Positions 45,832-56,485 of a stretch of DNA of 64,000 nucleotides are shown here, in pieces. The translations under genes and the position numbers were made by a program. Source of the DNA: Malania oleifera (lineage: Eukaryota; Streptophyta; Magnoliopsida; Santalales; Ximeniaceae). Within the stretch, counting starts at the first letter, position 1; the number at the start of each line of letters is the position of its first letter. The notes beneath the pieces are model-generated. The model had not been told where the DNA came from and did no database searches. It saw only the letters and a program-made list of their open reading frames with translations. The DNA lies in the NCBI RefSeq assembly GCF_029873635.1, contig NC_080418.1:8814562-8878561 (forward strand). Direction: 5' to 3'.

Positions 45832-47758
45832 TGCACTCACAAAGTTGCCCATTTCATAAACTCTTCAAAAAACTTGATGATTTCGGAACCCCCAAATTCT
45901 CTCTAAGAAATGACAAACCCTATAGTTTTAAAATTATTCAAACTCATTACAAATTTCCTCTTCAGAGCTTGTCGATCATAATTTATGTGCTTCTTGTTTA
46001 TGCTGTAAATTATGAGAGAGCTGTATCTTTACTGCAAACTGATTACTCTGATGGAACATGTGGTGAAATTAAGATATGGTTACAGTGGTCAATTTCTGGT
46101 GAATGCTACTTTATCTATGAGTTCAAGACGATTTATTTTTAGTGTTAGGGCAGTTATGTTATCTGCGTTTTAACTTCTCTCTTCACCAATTGCATCATGA
46201 GTCATATCTAGGATTAGTCCTTGTTTACAATTATGTTTCAGTTCAGACAATATATTTTCTTGCTTTTTGTACTAAATTGAGGCCTAGAGCGTTATCGCAT
46301 CTTATTCTATTCAAAATGTTTTTGGACACCATTAGACATATTTGTAAGTTTTTGCATGAATTTGTTTTTTTTCCATGTTAGATATTTTGGATTCAGCTAG
46401 TCTTTTTTGGGAGCTGGTAACTTGAACTGTAAGTTCAGCAGAAAGGTTTACCTGTTCTCTTTTCCCCTTTTTCCCTCCTTTTTTTTAATGTGGCAAGATA
46501 ATTTTTTTGAGTGTGCAGATTTTTGTCAGTGTATAGAATTGCTCGTTAATTTAGTATTTCTTAAGTAGTTCACTTTTTCCATTAGTTAAAAAATTTTAGT
46601 GACTTGTGATATTTTTAAATTGATTTAATATTTGATCAGCTTGCTGTTGTGTACCCCTTTATCGACTTTCCTTAAGAGTAGAATGCTTTCGTGCATTTGA
46701 CCCACGCTTGTTTGGGTCATGATTTTAAGTAATAATCTTAAGGTCATATTTTCTCATTACAATGCTAGTTAGAAATAATGCCCATGTTTGGGTCAGGCAC
46801 ATGTTGCAATGACAATAATACTACACAACAAAAACACTGATTTGATGGTTCTTCTTTGTTACATAATATTGATTTCTATGCTTTTAATGATTGTTACTTG
46901 TTCCATAATGGAAATGTTTTTTTTTTTTTAAATTTCTTTGGAGAGTGAAATTAGTTCATGCCTGCTTATTAAATATAAATAGAAATGCTTAAAATATTTT
47001 CACGTGCAGAGGGACCTAAAATATTATGATATGAATATTCGGTCAGTGAGGTTAATTCAGGTAATTAACTAAAAAATTTCAATTGAGACCTACCAAAGAC
47101 ATACTCTTAAGCTGAACTATTAACTGACCAAATGGTAATTGAGTGAGTTCACCAATATTAACCAAATTGATTCAGTGTTCAACTCTTTGCTGAAGTGTTC
47201 AATAAATCTCTACGTCAACCTATTGATGTTTCAGCTTCAAGCAATATTCAATAAATGAAAATCTTAAAATATTTAATTACCTAAAATAGTGAATAGTGAA
47301 CTTGGTTAAAACCTAGCGGAAACATGTATATTATGTATTAGTGACTGTATATATGTTCGGTTCACCCAAACTGAAAATTGAATAAACAAAACTCTATGTT
47401 TCATGTACCAACTGAATTGACCGCACACTGTTCAGCACTAGCTCTTCGAAAACTAATACTAAGCAGTAATGCTATTTGTATGGTCTCATAGGCCCACATG
47501 GCAGCATCTGGATGAAGCAGAGTGGGGCTCACACACTCTTCAGCACTAGCTCTTCGAAAACTAATACTAAGCAGTAATGCTATTTGTATGGTCCCATAGG
47601 CCCACATGACAGCATTAGACTGGACGAAGCAGAGTGGGGCTCACCTGTTCTACCCGGTCTACTACTGCAATGTGAGCCTGTGTCACTTAGTCTGCTGCTG
47701 TCCATGTGAGCCCATGTCACTAAGCATTTTCCAATGCTAAAGCTCATGGGTTGCTTAG
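45832..47758. repeat. Segmental duplication, copy 2, segment A'
   Basis: Partner of 1601-3739, beginning about 45 bp after the mS34 stop codon, so its left end may be mS34 3' UTR. It ends at GGTTGCTTAG where the Gypsy begins. Confidence 0.85.
47424..47639. repeat. 108 bp tandem duplication within A'
   Basis: The units 47424-47531 and 47532-47639 share 'cagcactagctcttcgaaaa' and 'ctaatactaagcagtaatgc'. Copy 1 (about 3506-3620) has a single unit, so the duplication arose after the segments separated. Confidence 0.88.
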
Positions 47759-48148
47759 TGTCATGGACCCCCAAAATGGAACTCAAGTAAGGGCCGTGTG
47801 GCACTCGTTGAGAGTTCTCCCTCGACAAGTCAGTCAAGTCTCACACATTCACGCCTGCAATCACGAGCACCTGGTGAGTCTCAATACTCAAGAAAACCAA
47901 GGAACAATAGGATATCACACGAGCAATATATTTTTATACACCGAATAAGACTATAACAATCAGAGACATCACAATCCAAGGCAACAAAACACCACAATGA
48001 AAAGGACTACTTGTATTATTCAACGACAAGAGAATAATCATACAAACGATAACACAGATAATCATATATTCATTCTAAATCTCTGGAGAATACAATTATA
48101 GCAGTATCTCACTTCCCATTTTCCCCATTACATTGTCACTTCCTAACA
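47759..48148 (-). repeat. Gypsy-1 3' LTR
   Basis: 390 bp, minus strand TGTTAGGAAGTGAC...CCATGACA. Preceded on the minus strand by GAGTGGGGGAGGA, the polypurine tract (48149-48161). Confidence 0.82.
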
Positions 48149-48164
48149 TCCTCCCCCACTCATT

Positions 48165-49075
48165 TTATCGACGTCCTCGTCGATGTGTTGTAGAAGGGCT
48201 TCTCACTCTGCTGATGTCGAAGTAGATGTCGTTGACTACGAATTTTTGAAATCTTCAATCTTCTGTATGGCATGTTGAAAGTTTTCTTCCTTTTCCTAAC
48301 TATTCTCTTCTTCCCGCAGCCCCAGCCACTGAACCAGAAATTGTTGTTGTTGACGACCTTCTGCATTGACGACTCTGTCTGCAATGATCTCTTGGACTTC
48401 CTTGTTGACAGGCTGCTTTCTGGAAATTGTTGATCTCTTTAACTTTTGTCGGTGCGGATCTGCTTCATCTGTGTGGAATGGTTTTAAATTGCTTACATGA
48501 AACACGGGATGAACTGGACGTCTGTGGCTTTTCATCCACTCGGGTTGCTCAAGCCGATAAGATGCATGTCCCACCTTCTCGATCACTCTAATTGGACCTT
48601 CATAACGGCGTAACAACCTTTTATCCTTGCCGCGAAGAAATCGAAATGTCTCCGGCAGCACTTTTACAAGAACCAGATCTCCAGCTTCACATTGTTGTGG
48701 TCGTTTCCCTTTGTCAGCCCACTTCTTCATGCGCTTCGATGCTTTTTCTAACTGAGCTCGGGTGACTTCAATATTTTGCAACCAATTTTTCGTGAATTGG
48801 TATGCTTTCGGGCAATTTCCTTTGTATGGACCATCTAAAGTGTGCAGGAGAGTCGGTTGTTGACCTGTCACAATCTCAAAAGGGCTTTTATTAATTGCAG
48901 AAGATTTCATAGAGTTGAAACAGAATTGTGCCGTGTCCAGTAAAGTAACCCAATTCTTCTGATTGGAATGAACAAAATGTCGCAAGTATTCTTCTAGCAT
49001 CTCATTAAAACGTTCCGTCTGACCATCTGTCTGTGGGTGATAGCTGGTGGACAGATTAAGGTTTAAACCCATCAA
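48165..49075 (-). pseudogene. Gypsy-1 integrase C-terminal half and chromodomain
   Basis: SYHPQTDGQTERFNEMLEEY supplies the catalytic Glu. VLVKVLPETFRFLRGKDKRL and LLRRYEGPIRVIEKVGHASY form the GPY/F module. HPVFHVSNLKPFH leads into a chromodomain, EVQEIIADRVVNAEGRQQQQ then FLVQWLGLREEENSW. A frameshift near 48300 moves the last part (EDFKNS, then HIDEDVDKMSGGG) to the next frame, ending at the polypurine tract. Chromodomains guide such elements to marked chromatin. Confidence 0.9.
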
Positions 49076-49090
49076 GCGAAAGAGTTCACC

Positions 49091-49582
49091 CTAAAATCCC
49101 CCCGTGAATGTAACATCCCTATCACTGATTAGGCTTTCTGGAACACCCCAATATTTCACCACATGCTTGAAGAATAGCTGAGTTGTCTTCTCTGCTGAAC
49201 ATGGCTTCGAGACTGGTACAAAAGTTGCGTACTTAGAGAACCGGTCAATCACCACCAAAATTGTGTCATACTCCTCTACTTTTGGCAACGAGGAAATGAA
49301 GTCCAAAGAGACACTCTCCCATGGCTTGGCAGGCACTAGGAATGGCTCCAATAAACCTGAGGTCTTCTTTCTTTCTACCTTGTCTTGTTGACAGATCAAG
49401 CAAGTTTTGGTATAACTCATCACATCATCTTGCATATTCGGCCAATAGTACCCCTGTGTAATCAATGCCTGAGTTCTTCGCCATCCCGGATGACCAGCCC
49501 ACAACGTATCATGACACTCATTTAGTAAGGTTTTCCTCAAGTTTCTAGCTTTGGGCACATAGACTCTCCTGCCTTTAGTCAT
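49091..49582 (-). pseudogene. Gypsy-1 integrase N-terminal half
   Basis: The HHCC zinc motif is CHDTLWAGHPGWRRTQAL to CLICQQDK. The core has SVSLDFISSLPKVEEYDTIL and VPESLISDRDVTFTG, the first two catalytic Asp. A stop at about 49091 separates it from the Glu-bearing half in the same frame. Confidence 0.92.
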
Positions 49583-49600
49583 TATCAGTCCATCTTCTAC

Positions 49601-50287
49601 CTAGAATTGTCGTGTCTTCCCTTCTTCTATTAGTTTGCTTAGTGACTGCGCCTGCTGGTTTGTACTTAAATGTTCCCTGATAAGATTCTTCAAAGGTAAC
49701 ACCACCCTACTAGTTGATAGATGACTGATGAGTTTCAATGCTGCCAATTTAGTTTTTCTACTTAAAGTATCGGTCACTTCATTCGTCTTCCCTACTTTAT
49801 ATTCAAAATCAAAATCAAATTCAACTAGCTTCTCCTGCCAACGGGCTTGTTTTGACGTTAGTCCAGGTTGTGACAAAAAGTGAGTAACTGCCACATTATC
49901 GGTTTTTACCACAAATTTGGACCCCAAGAGATAGTGCCTCCACACCTGAAGACAGTGTACCACTGCGAGAAGCTCCTTTTCCTGTGCTGTATAGTTCCGT
50001 TCGGCACCCGATAATTTTCTACTTTCAAAAGCAACTGGATGACCTTCCTGCAAGAGAACTCCCCCTAATGCAAAGTCAGAGGCATCTACTTGAACTTCAA
50101 ACGACTTTGTCACATCAGGAAGGATTAGCACAGGATCTCCTACAATATTTTCCTTTAATTCAACGAATGCTGATTGACACTCTTCTGACCACCCCCATGG
50201 TACCCCCTTCCTCAATAAATTTGTTAACAATACAACTCTTCTGGAGTACCCCTCTATAAACTTTCGATAGTAGTTGGCTAGGCCCAA
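49601..50287 (-). pseudogene. Gypsy-1 RNase H region
   Basis: [14 protein letters not shown] begins the RT connection. RNase H shows [20 protein letters not shown] (Asp), [15 protein letters not shown] (Glu), [13 protein letters not shown] (Asp) and [12 protein letters not shown] (normally V-A-D-A-L-S-R). Uninterrupted for 228 codons. Confidence 0.92.
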
Positions 50288-50302
50288 AAAAGATCGTAGT
50301 TC

Positions 50303-51824
50303 TCAAACGGATGTAGGTGCTCGCCACTCCTTGATGGTTTTTACTTTAACTGAATCCATCCGTATCTGGCCCTCCTCAATGATATGCCCCAAGAATTTAA
50401 TACGCTTTTGAGCGAAAGCACACTTCTCCTCTTTTACATAAAATTGATTTTCTTTGAGTTTTTGAAAAACCTTCCGAAGATGATCTTTATGTTCTTCTAA
50501 GGATGCGCTAAAAACCATTATGTCGGTAAACAACCACAAACTGATTAAGGTAGTCCCGAAAAACCTGATTCATTAGAGAACAAAAGGTAGCGGGTGCATT
50601 TGTTAGCCCAAAAGGCATGACAAGGAATTCAAATGCTTTATACCGGGTGACACAAGTGGTCTTCGGTTCATCTCCCTCAACAATGCGCATTTGATGATAT
50701 CCCGACCTCAAGTCCAATTTCCTGAAATATTTAGCTGTACTTAACTGGTCAAAAATATCAGCAATCAGTGGAATGAGATACTTGTTGCGCACCGTCACCT
50801 TATTAAGAGCCCGATAATCTACACACAAGCGCAAACTACCATCTTGTTTCTTCTGAAATAACACTGGGGCCCCAAAATGTGCTTTTGAAGGACGGATGAA
50901 CCCTGCTGCAATAAGATCATTCAGTTGCCTTCTAAGTTCAGCTAACTCCGGCAGCGCCATTCGATAAAGGGCACGTGCTGACGATTTTACTCCTAGAAAA
51001 AGTTCAATTTCGTGGTCAATCTGTGGTCGAGGTGGTAAAACCCTCGGTAGCTGTTCCGGGATCACCTCCTTGTACTCTTCTAAAACTTCCTTAATCTCAA
51101 GTGGATATTTCCCTACCTTTGCATCTTTTGAGACTATCGGTAGAACCACGAAAGAAGATTCTCCCCTTTTTACTCCCTTTTTGAATTGGAGGGCTGAAAG
51201 CAACTTCCTCTCATCAAAATTTTTGTAGGCTGCGGGGATCGCACAAGGTGCACTTCCCATTTTCACAAGACAATCCGCAGCTGGGATCGGCATTGAGCGT
51301 GTCACTTTAAGAAAATCCATCCTCAATACCACATCAAAGTCGTCAAGGGGTGCCACAATGAAATCAATTGTTCTAAACCATGATCCCATTTGGCATGCCA
51401 CTTTAGGTGCCACCCCCACCGTGGTTAACGCTTGAGAATTCACTGCTTTTAACTTGCCCACATCCTTATCTACTTGCAATTCTAACCGTTGAGTTTCAGA
51501 ATCAGCAATGAAATTATGGGTGGCCCCTGTATCAATCATGGCCTTGATTTTCTTTCTATTCAAAAGTAGATCAGCGTACATTAGTCCCTTCTCTTGAGAC
51601 TTGTTGTTAATCACTTGACGCTCTAATGCCCCAAAAAATCTCAATGCTCCCACCATATTTGGTTGTTCTGCTGGGGTTGCTGTCGGGGTTTCGGTTTCCC
51701 CTCGAAGGGCCTTTATAGCATTCAAAGCCTTACGTTCAGGGCACTCCGCCACTCGATGTGGTCCCATGCAAAGAAAACAAGAGATCGGTCGACGCTCTCC
51801 ACCCCCCGTTCGTCCGCCCTCCAT
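50303..51824 (-). pseudogene. Gypsy-1 zinc knuckle, protease and reverse transcriptase
   Basis: One 438-codon frame from 51824 to 50508, then a shifted frame from 50539 to 50303. The zinc knuckle [13 protein letters not shown] is at residues 17-29. The protease has [20 protein letters not shown] with an intact DTGA. The RT has [36 protein letters not shown] and [13 protein letters not shown]. At the active site the expected VVYLDD reads VVYRHN because a few bases are lost, which also causes the frameshift; polymerase activity is therefore destroyed. ASLEEHKDHLRKVFQKLKEN follows in the new frame. Confidence 0.93.
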
Positions 51825-52990
51825 TCCTTAACCATGGGCGCTCTTTTATCTTTCCAAGAACTATTTGTCTCCCTATCCCTTCCCCCATTTGTGGGCTTAT
51901 ACACTTTACTGGGTCTGGAATTGTTATTGGTGGATGTAGGGAAATTTCGCTTCTTAGAATTATCTGAAAAATCATCCAACCGTTCGGCAGCAGCGAGGGC
52001 AGAAGAGAGATCACCAGCACCCTACCGACGCAATTCATTCCTTGGTCATGTCTTCAAACCCCGAAGAAAATGAATTAGTTTGTCTGATTCGATCATGTCT
52101 ATAATGTCCAACATCAAGGATTGGTATTCTCGTACAGAGCTCCTTATTGAGCCGGTCTGTTGCAATTCCATTACTTTGCACTTTGCTATGTACTCCACAT
52201 TTTCGGGATAGAATTGAGTCTTCAACACCTGTTTCAACCCCTCCCATGTGTTGATAACACATCTATTGTGCTGAATATCATTCCATTTAGTTCTCCACCA
52301 CACTTTTGCATCCCCTACCAGGTATACCGTTGCCAGATTTACCCGGTCCACTTCTAGATCCACTCGTGAGCACGTGAAGTAGTGCTCCATATCAAAGAAG
52401 AAATTATCCAGCTCCTTGGCATCTCGCGTACCCCCAAAACTTTTAGGTTCCGGTACCTTCAATCGAAAACTCTCAATTGGATCTGCAACCAGCCTTCGGG
52501 CTATCTGTGCCATTGCATTCACTTTCACAGTGATCTCTTGTAAATCCCTCTGGACTTGGAACCATCGCACTTTGGACATTGCCCATCTCCTTCAAATCTT
52601 CCTTCAAAGCAGTAATGGACTCCTTAACATCTTCTGCAAGGAAATTAAAATTATCCGTTAGCTCCCGTAAGGAGGTCTCAAGCTCTATTGGCTCTCTCCG
52701 TTGGGACGAAAGAGATGACAATATGCCCTCAATATGTTCCAGCCTACTCTCAAAGGCTTCTAACTGCTTGATACTCTTCTAGAAGGCCTCAAGCTCTTTT
52801 GGCCGTTTCTCCAGGGATTTCACGTGTGGAATGAATTTTTCAAGTTCCTCAAGTCTCTCTACAACTTTTGATACCCTATAGAGATTTTCTCTAGGATTTT
52901 CTTCAGCGGCCTCAAGCTCTGTTGGCACGCTTTTCTCTTTTATCAATGTTGCCACCAACCCTTGGAGTTCACCACACGTTCTCTCCAGTG
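51825..52990 (-). pseudogene. Gypsy-1 gag
   Basis: The capsid part (52579-52046) contains ESFRLKVPEPKSFGGTRDAK, FFFDMEHYFTCSRVD, YLVGDAKVWWRTKW and LKTQFYPENVEYIA, the Retrotrans_gag pattern. Upstream, in a second frame, residues from 52990 to about 52560 are a long heptad-like helix with repeated Leu-Glu, e.g. VVERLEELEKFIPHVKSLEK and LKEDLKEMGNVQSA. One TAG lies at about 52782 and a frameshift near 52560. The start codon and 5' LTR are missing. Confidence 0.85.
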
Positions 52991-54297
52991 TTAGAGATCT
53001 GTGAACAAATTTATACCGTTTGAGATAAGTGACTATGAACTGAGTTTTAGCTTGGTTTCAGTTAACAAAAGCTCCCAATTTGGAGTTTGTCTTTAACAGA
53101 CATTACATATCATCTTAAATAACAAGATCTTTGAACAAGAGTTTGAACAAGTTTACACTAGTAAAGGTGGTTGACATTGAACTAGGTTTGTTTCAGTTGA
53201 CTAGTGCCCTCTGTTGGAAATTTAATTGTTTTTATGTGGAAAATTACATCTCAACTTGGATCAGCCCATCAGCACATAACATGGCTTTATTTTTATAATT
53301 ATTTAGTTGTAAAAACGTAATTGTTTTCTGTGGGACAAAGGAGGTTCAAAACTGCAACTGTATCCTGCTAGTTCTTTGTGACTCTTAGATTTATCTTCTT
53401 TAATTGATGGTGAACTTTTGCACCATTAGATATCCAATAATCTCAACTGTAGAAATCTTAGAAATATGGCAATATGCTGACATCCTCCAGTCATGAAGAT
53501 TGTGGAAGAAATAGTAGGGCCATTTTCAAGGTGATCCGCTCGTCTTCTAATCTACTTTTTCTACTGTTTAGGATAAGATCAAGTGCTTGCGACTCTCTGC
53601 CTCTGAAACGTTCTTCCTCATGTATTGCTACTATGTTACATTGCGCACATCCCAGGCTTGGATGATGGAAGATATTTTGTCTTGGAATATTTTCTTTGCT
53701 AGGGCATTGACATAGGCAATTGTAAAAGACAAGATAAAATTAAGCACATATGCTTAGGAGTGCACTGTTGTTTCAGAAAATTCAGGGATATTTCTGGCTT
53801 ACTATAGTCTTTCTTTTTATTTTGTTGAAAACTTGGCGCGAAATTCAATTTTTTGTTGATAACTAACTGTGGTTTCAAAGTAGCATGATGAATTTTTAGA
53901 TGCTGAACTCTCCCAATAAAAAAAAAAAATTACTAGGTGGATGTAAGAATGGCTGAATTGGAAACTAGAATGTTCAGTTCAGGTGGTATATTCATAGGAT
54001 TTAAGAGCCAATTGCATAGGGATTCGATTATTCTGATGGCATATGAGTAGGAAATCATATTATGCCTTGCGGTACGCATCTTCGTCCTGGTAATAGCGTG
54101 TTGCTCTTCACTTGGCATTTGGTTTTTGTGGTACCGGGGCTGGAAATAAGTTTGGAATTCAGGCCCCATGTTCCAATTCGCATTCCATTGATTGATTTTT
54201 GTAAATGTGGGTGCAGTCACGTTTGTTACGAAATGATGATTCTCCTGTTTAACGTTTTCTGATTCTGCTTCTCAAAGTATGGGGGATCAACATTCCT
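52991..54297. repeat. Segmental duplication, copy 2, segment C'
   Basis: Partner of 4575-5981, beginning 'ctgtgaacaaatttatacc'. At 54285-54300 it reads 'gggggatcaacattcc', the empty site for Copia-1. Confidence 0.88.
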
Positions 54298-54334
54298 TTC
54301 CTGCCTATTTTGTTTGAAGAGCTTTAGAACCTTC
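54298..54334. repeat. Segmental duplication, copy 2, segment D'
   Basis: Partner of 11193-11235, cut after 'agaaccttc' by Copia-3. CCTTC (54330-54334) is the expected left half of the Copia-3 target duplication. Confidence 0.85.
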
Positions 54335-54854
54335 TATTGGAGAGATATTAACAAACAAAAAAAATCACGGGATCTAGTCTAGTTAAAACCTCCACTATCA
54401 ACCAAATAATGGGTACACCTAATCTTCTCTAATTGCAATTAGAGGTTACAAATATATCTCATTAAGATATCAACAATCTTGGCAAATACAAAGAGAATTG
54501 GAGAGAATATACCAAAATCGCGGTTATTGTTCACGAGCAAAAATCCAAACTCCTAAGCTCAAAATCCGATCTCCATCGTTCAGATTCTAATTCCTTGATT
54601 TGTGAACCTCTCCTCCAAATTTCAGTTCGATCGAACTACAGATGAGGTGGGATCAGAGTCTTGATGAGATCTGAGCAGCATGAGAAAAATCACGTTTTTT
54701 TCTCTTTCTTTTTTTTTTTTGAAAAGTGACGGCTCCTCCCTTCTCCCCTCTTTTTTTATAACTTACTTTAAGTTATCACACTAAAGGGCTGGGCTTTGGG
54801 TTTTTAATAAAGCCCACTTGGGCTTTCCTCCACATGGAAGGAAATAACCCAACA
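54335..54854 (-). repeat. Copia-3 3' LTR
   Basis: 520 bp; on the minus strand it starts TGTTGGGTTATTTCC and ends TCTCTCCAATA, with terminal CA changed to TA. AGGGGGAGAT (54856-54865, minus strand) is the polypurine tract. Confidence 0.85.
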
Positions 54855-54871
54855 AATCTCCCCCTTTCCGA

Positions 54872-55420
54872 TTATGTGGAGGGAATCGCCATCTCAGTGA
54901 TTGAACAACAAACTTCAAGCTTCTCCCTTGGTAGTGTCTTTGTCAACATATCACAACCATTATCATTAGTGTGAACCTTCTCAAGTTCAAGTAACTTATT
55001 GTTCAACGCATTTCTGATCCAATGGTATCGTACATCAATATGCTTCAATCTTGCATGGAAACTGGAATTCTTAGTAAGATGAATTACACTCTGGCTATCA
55101 CAAAGCAACACATAACTCTGTTGCTTGAAACCAAGTTCTCTCAAGAACTTCTTTGCCCATAGTAACTCTTTAGTCGCTTCTGTTGTTGCAATGAACTCTG
55201 CCTCTGTCGTAGAAAGATGAATACACTTTTGAAGTCTCGATTGTCAAGATATAGCCCTACATGCAAAAGTTATCAAATAGCTCGAAGTAGACTTACAAGT
55301 ATCCACATCCCCAACCATATCTGCATTTGTGTAACCAACTAACAATGGTTGTCCATTTCCCAAACCAAGTCTCAAACTAGAAGTGCCTCGAAGATACCTC
55401 ATGATCCATTTCACTGCATT
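54872..55420 (-). pseudogene. Copia-3 RNase H
   Basis: TNADMVGDVDTCKSTSSYLI (Asp), LSTTEAEFIATTEATKELLW (Glu) and VLLCDSQSVIHLTKNSSFHA (Asp) are all recognisable. It ends MLTKTLPREKLEVC, the usual copia Pol C-terminus. A TGA near 55242 and an earlier stop break it. Confidence 0.9.
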
Positions 55421-56480
55421 CTAGTGCTCTCTTCCTAAATTTGACAAGAATCGGCTAACTGCACCAATTGCATCTATATCTGGTCTTGTGCAAACCATTG
55501 CATACATCAAACTTCCCATTACTGAGGCGTAAGAAACTCTTTCCATGTCATCATTTTCCTTATCTGTAGAAGGACATTCCTTTGTACTTAGTCTAAAGTG
55601 GGTAGCAAGAGGAGAGTTAACCATTTTAGCTTTGTCCACATTGAACTTCTGAAACACTTTCTCAATGTACTCCTCCTGTGAAAAATATAACTTCGTGGCA
55701 CTCCTATCATGATTGATTCTTATGCCAAGAATTTTCTTTGTTGGCCCCAAATCCTTCATAGCAAATGACTTACTCAATTGCTTCTTCAACTGGTCAGTTC
55801 TTGAAGCATTCTTGCCAATAATCAGCATGTCATCCACATAAAGCAGTAAGAAAATAAAATGATCATCAGAGAATTTCTGAACAAATACACAGTGATATGA
55901 AGTTGTCTTCTTGTAGCCTTGCTCCCCCATAACAGACTCAAACTTCTTATACTACTGTCTCTGTGCTTGTTTCAAACCATATAGGCTTTTCTTCAGCTTG
56001 TACACATAATCCTCTTTCCCTTTCACTCTAAAACCTTATGACTGCTTCATATATCTCTTCCTCCAAATCATCGTGAAGGAAGACAGTTTTCACATCCATC
56101 TGCTCAACTTCTAAGTCAAGACTAGCTGCTAAGCCGAGTACTGTATGGATCGATGACATTTTACAATTAGAGAGAAGATCTCATCAAAGTCAATACCTTT
56201 TCTCTGACCGAACCCTTTTACAACCAATCTAGCTTTGTACCATGGCCATGAAGAGAACTTGTTTGGCTTCTTCTTGTAAATTCACTTGTTCTCCAAAACT
56301 CTTTTTCGTTTAGGTAGCTTCACTAACTCAAAGGTGTGGTTATCATGCAATGATTGTGTCTCATCTTGCATGGCCTCAACCTACTATGTCTTGTGTTCAT
56401 CTTCCATGGCTTTTGCAAAACACTGGGGCTCTCCCCCGTCAGTCAATAACACATATTGTTCTGCTGGATACCGAGTGGAA
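55421..56480 (-). pseudogene. Copia-3 reverse transcriptase
   Basis: The best open part is 55930-55421: FIFLLLYVDDMLIIGKNASR with YVDD at 55829-55840, SKSFAMKDLGPTKKILGIRI, LYFSQEEYIEKVFQKFNVDK and VMGSLMYAMVCTRPDIDAIG. The N-terminal RT half (55931-56480) is broken by several stops and frameshifts; YGLKQAQR, KTVFLHDDLEEEIY and AMQDETQSLHD are still legible in different frames. Confidence 0.9.
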
Positions 56481-56485
56481 GGATG

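Larger units (their letters stand above)
47759..52990 (-). mobile_element. Gypsy-1: chromovirus-type Ty3/gypsy element, 5' truncated
   Basis: Minus-strand order is gag, protease, RT, RNase H, integrase, chromodomain, 3' LTR: a Ty3/gypsy chromovirus. The 5' LTR is absent; coding similarity starts abruptly at 52990 against host segment C'. The left end (47759) sits in host segment A'. Copy 1 is uninterrupted at the equivalent site (3739/3740). Coding is mostly open, with a few stops and one lesion in the RT active site, so it is younger-looking than the copia elements but still inactive. Confidence 0.92.

Noticed and set aside
45658..45852. Minus-strand open frame over the mS34 third exon
   Set aside because: It is the antisense shadow of exon 3; the + strand reading has conserved residues and a correct splice phase.
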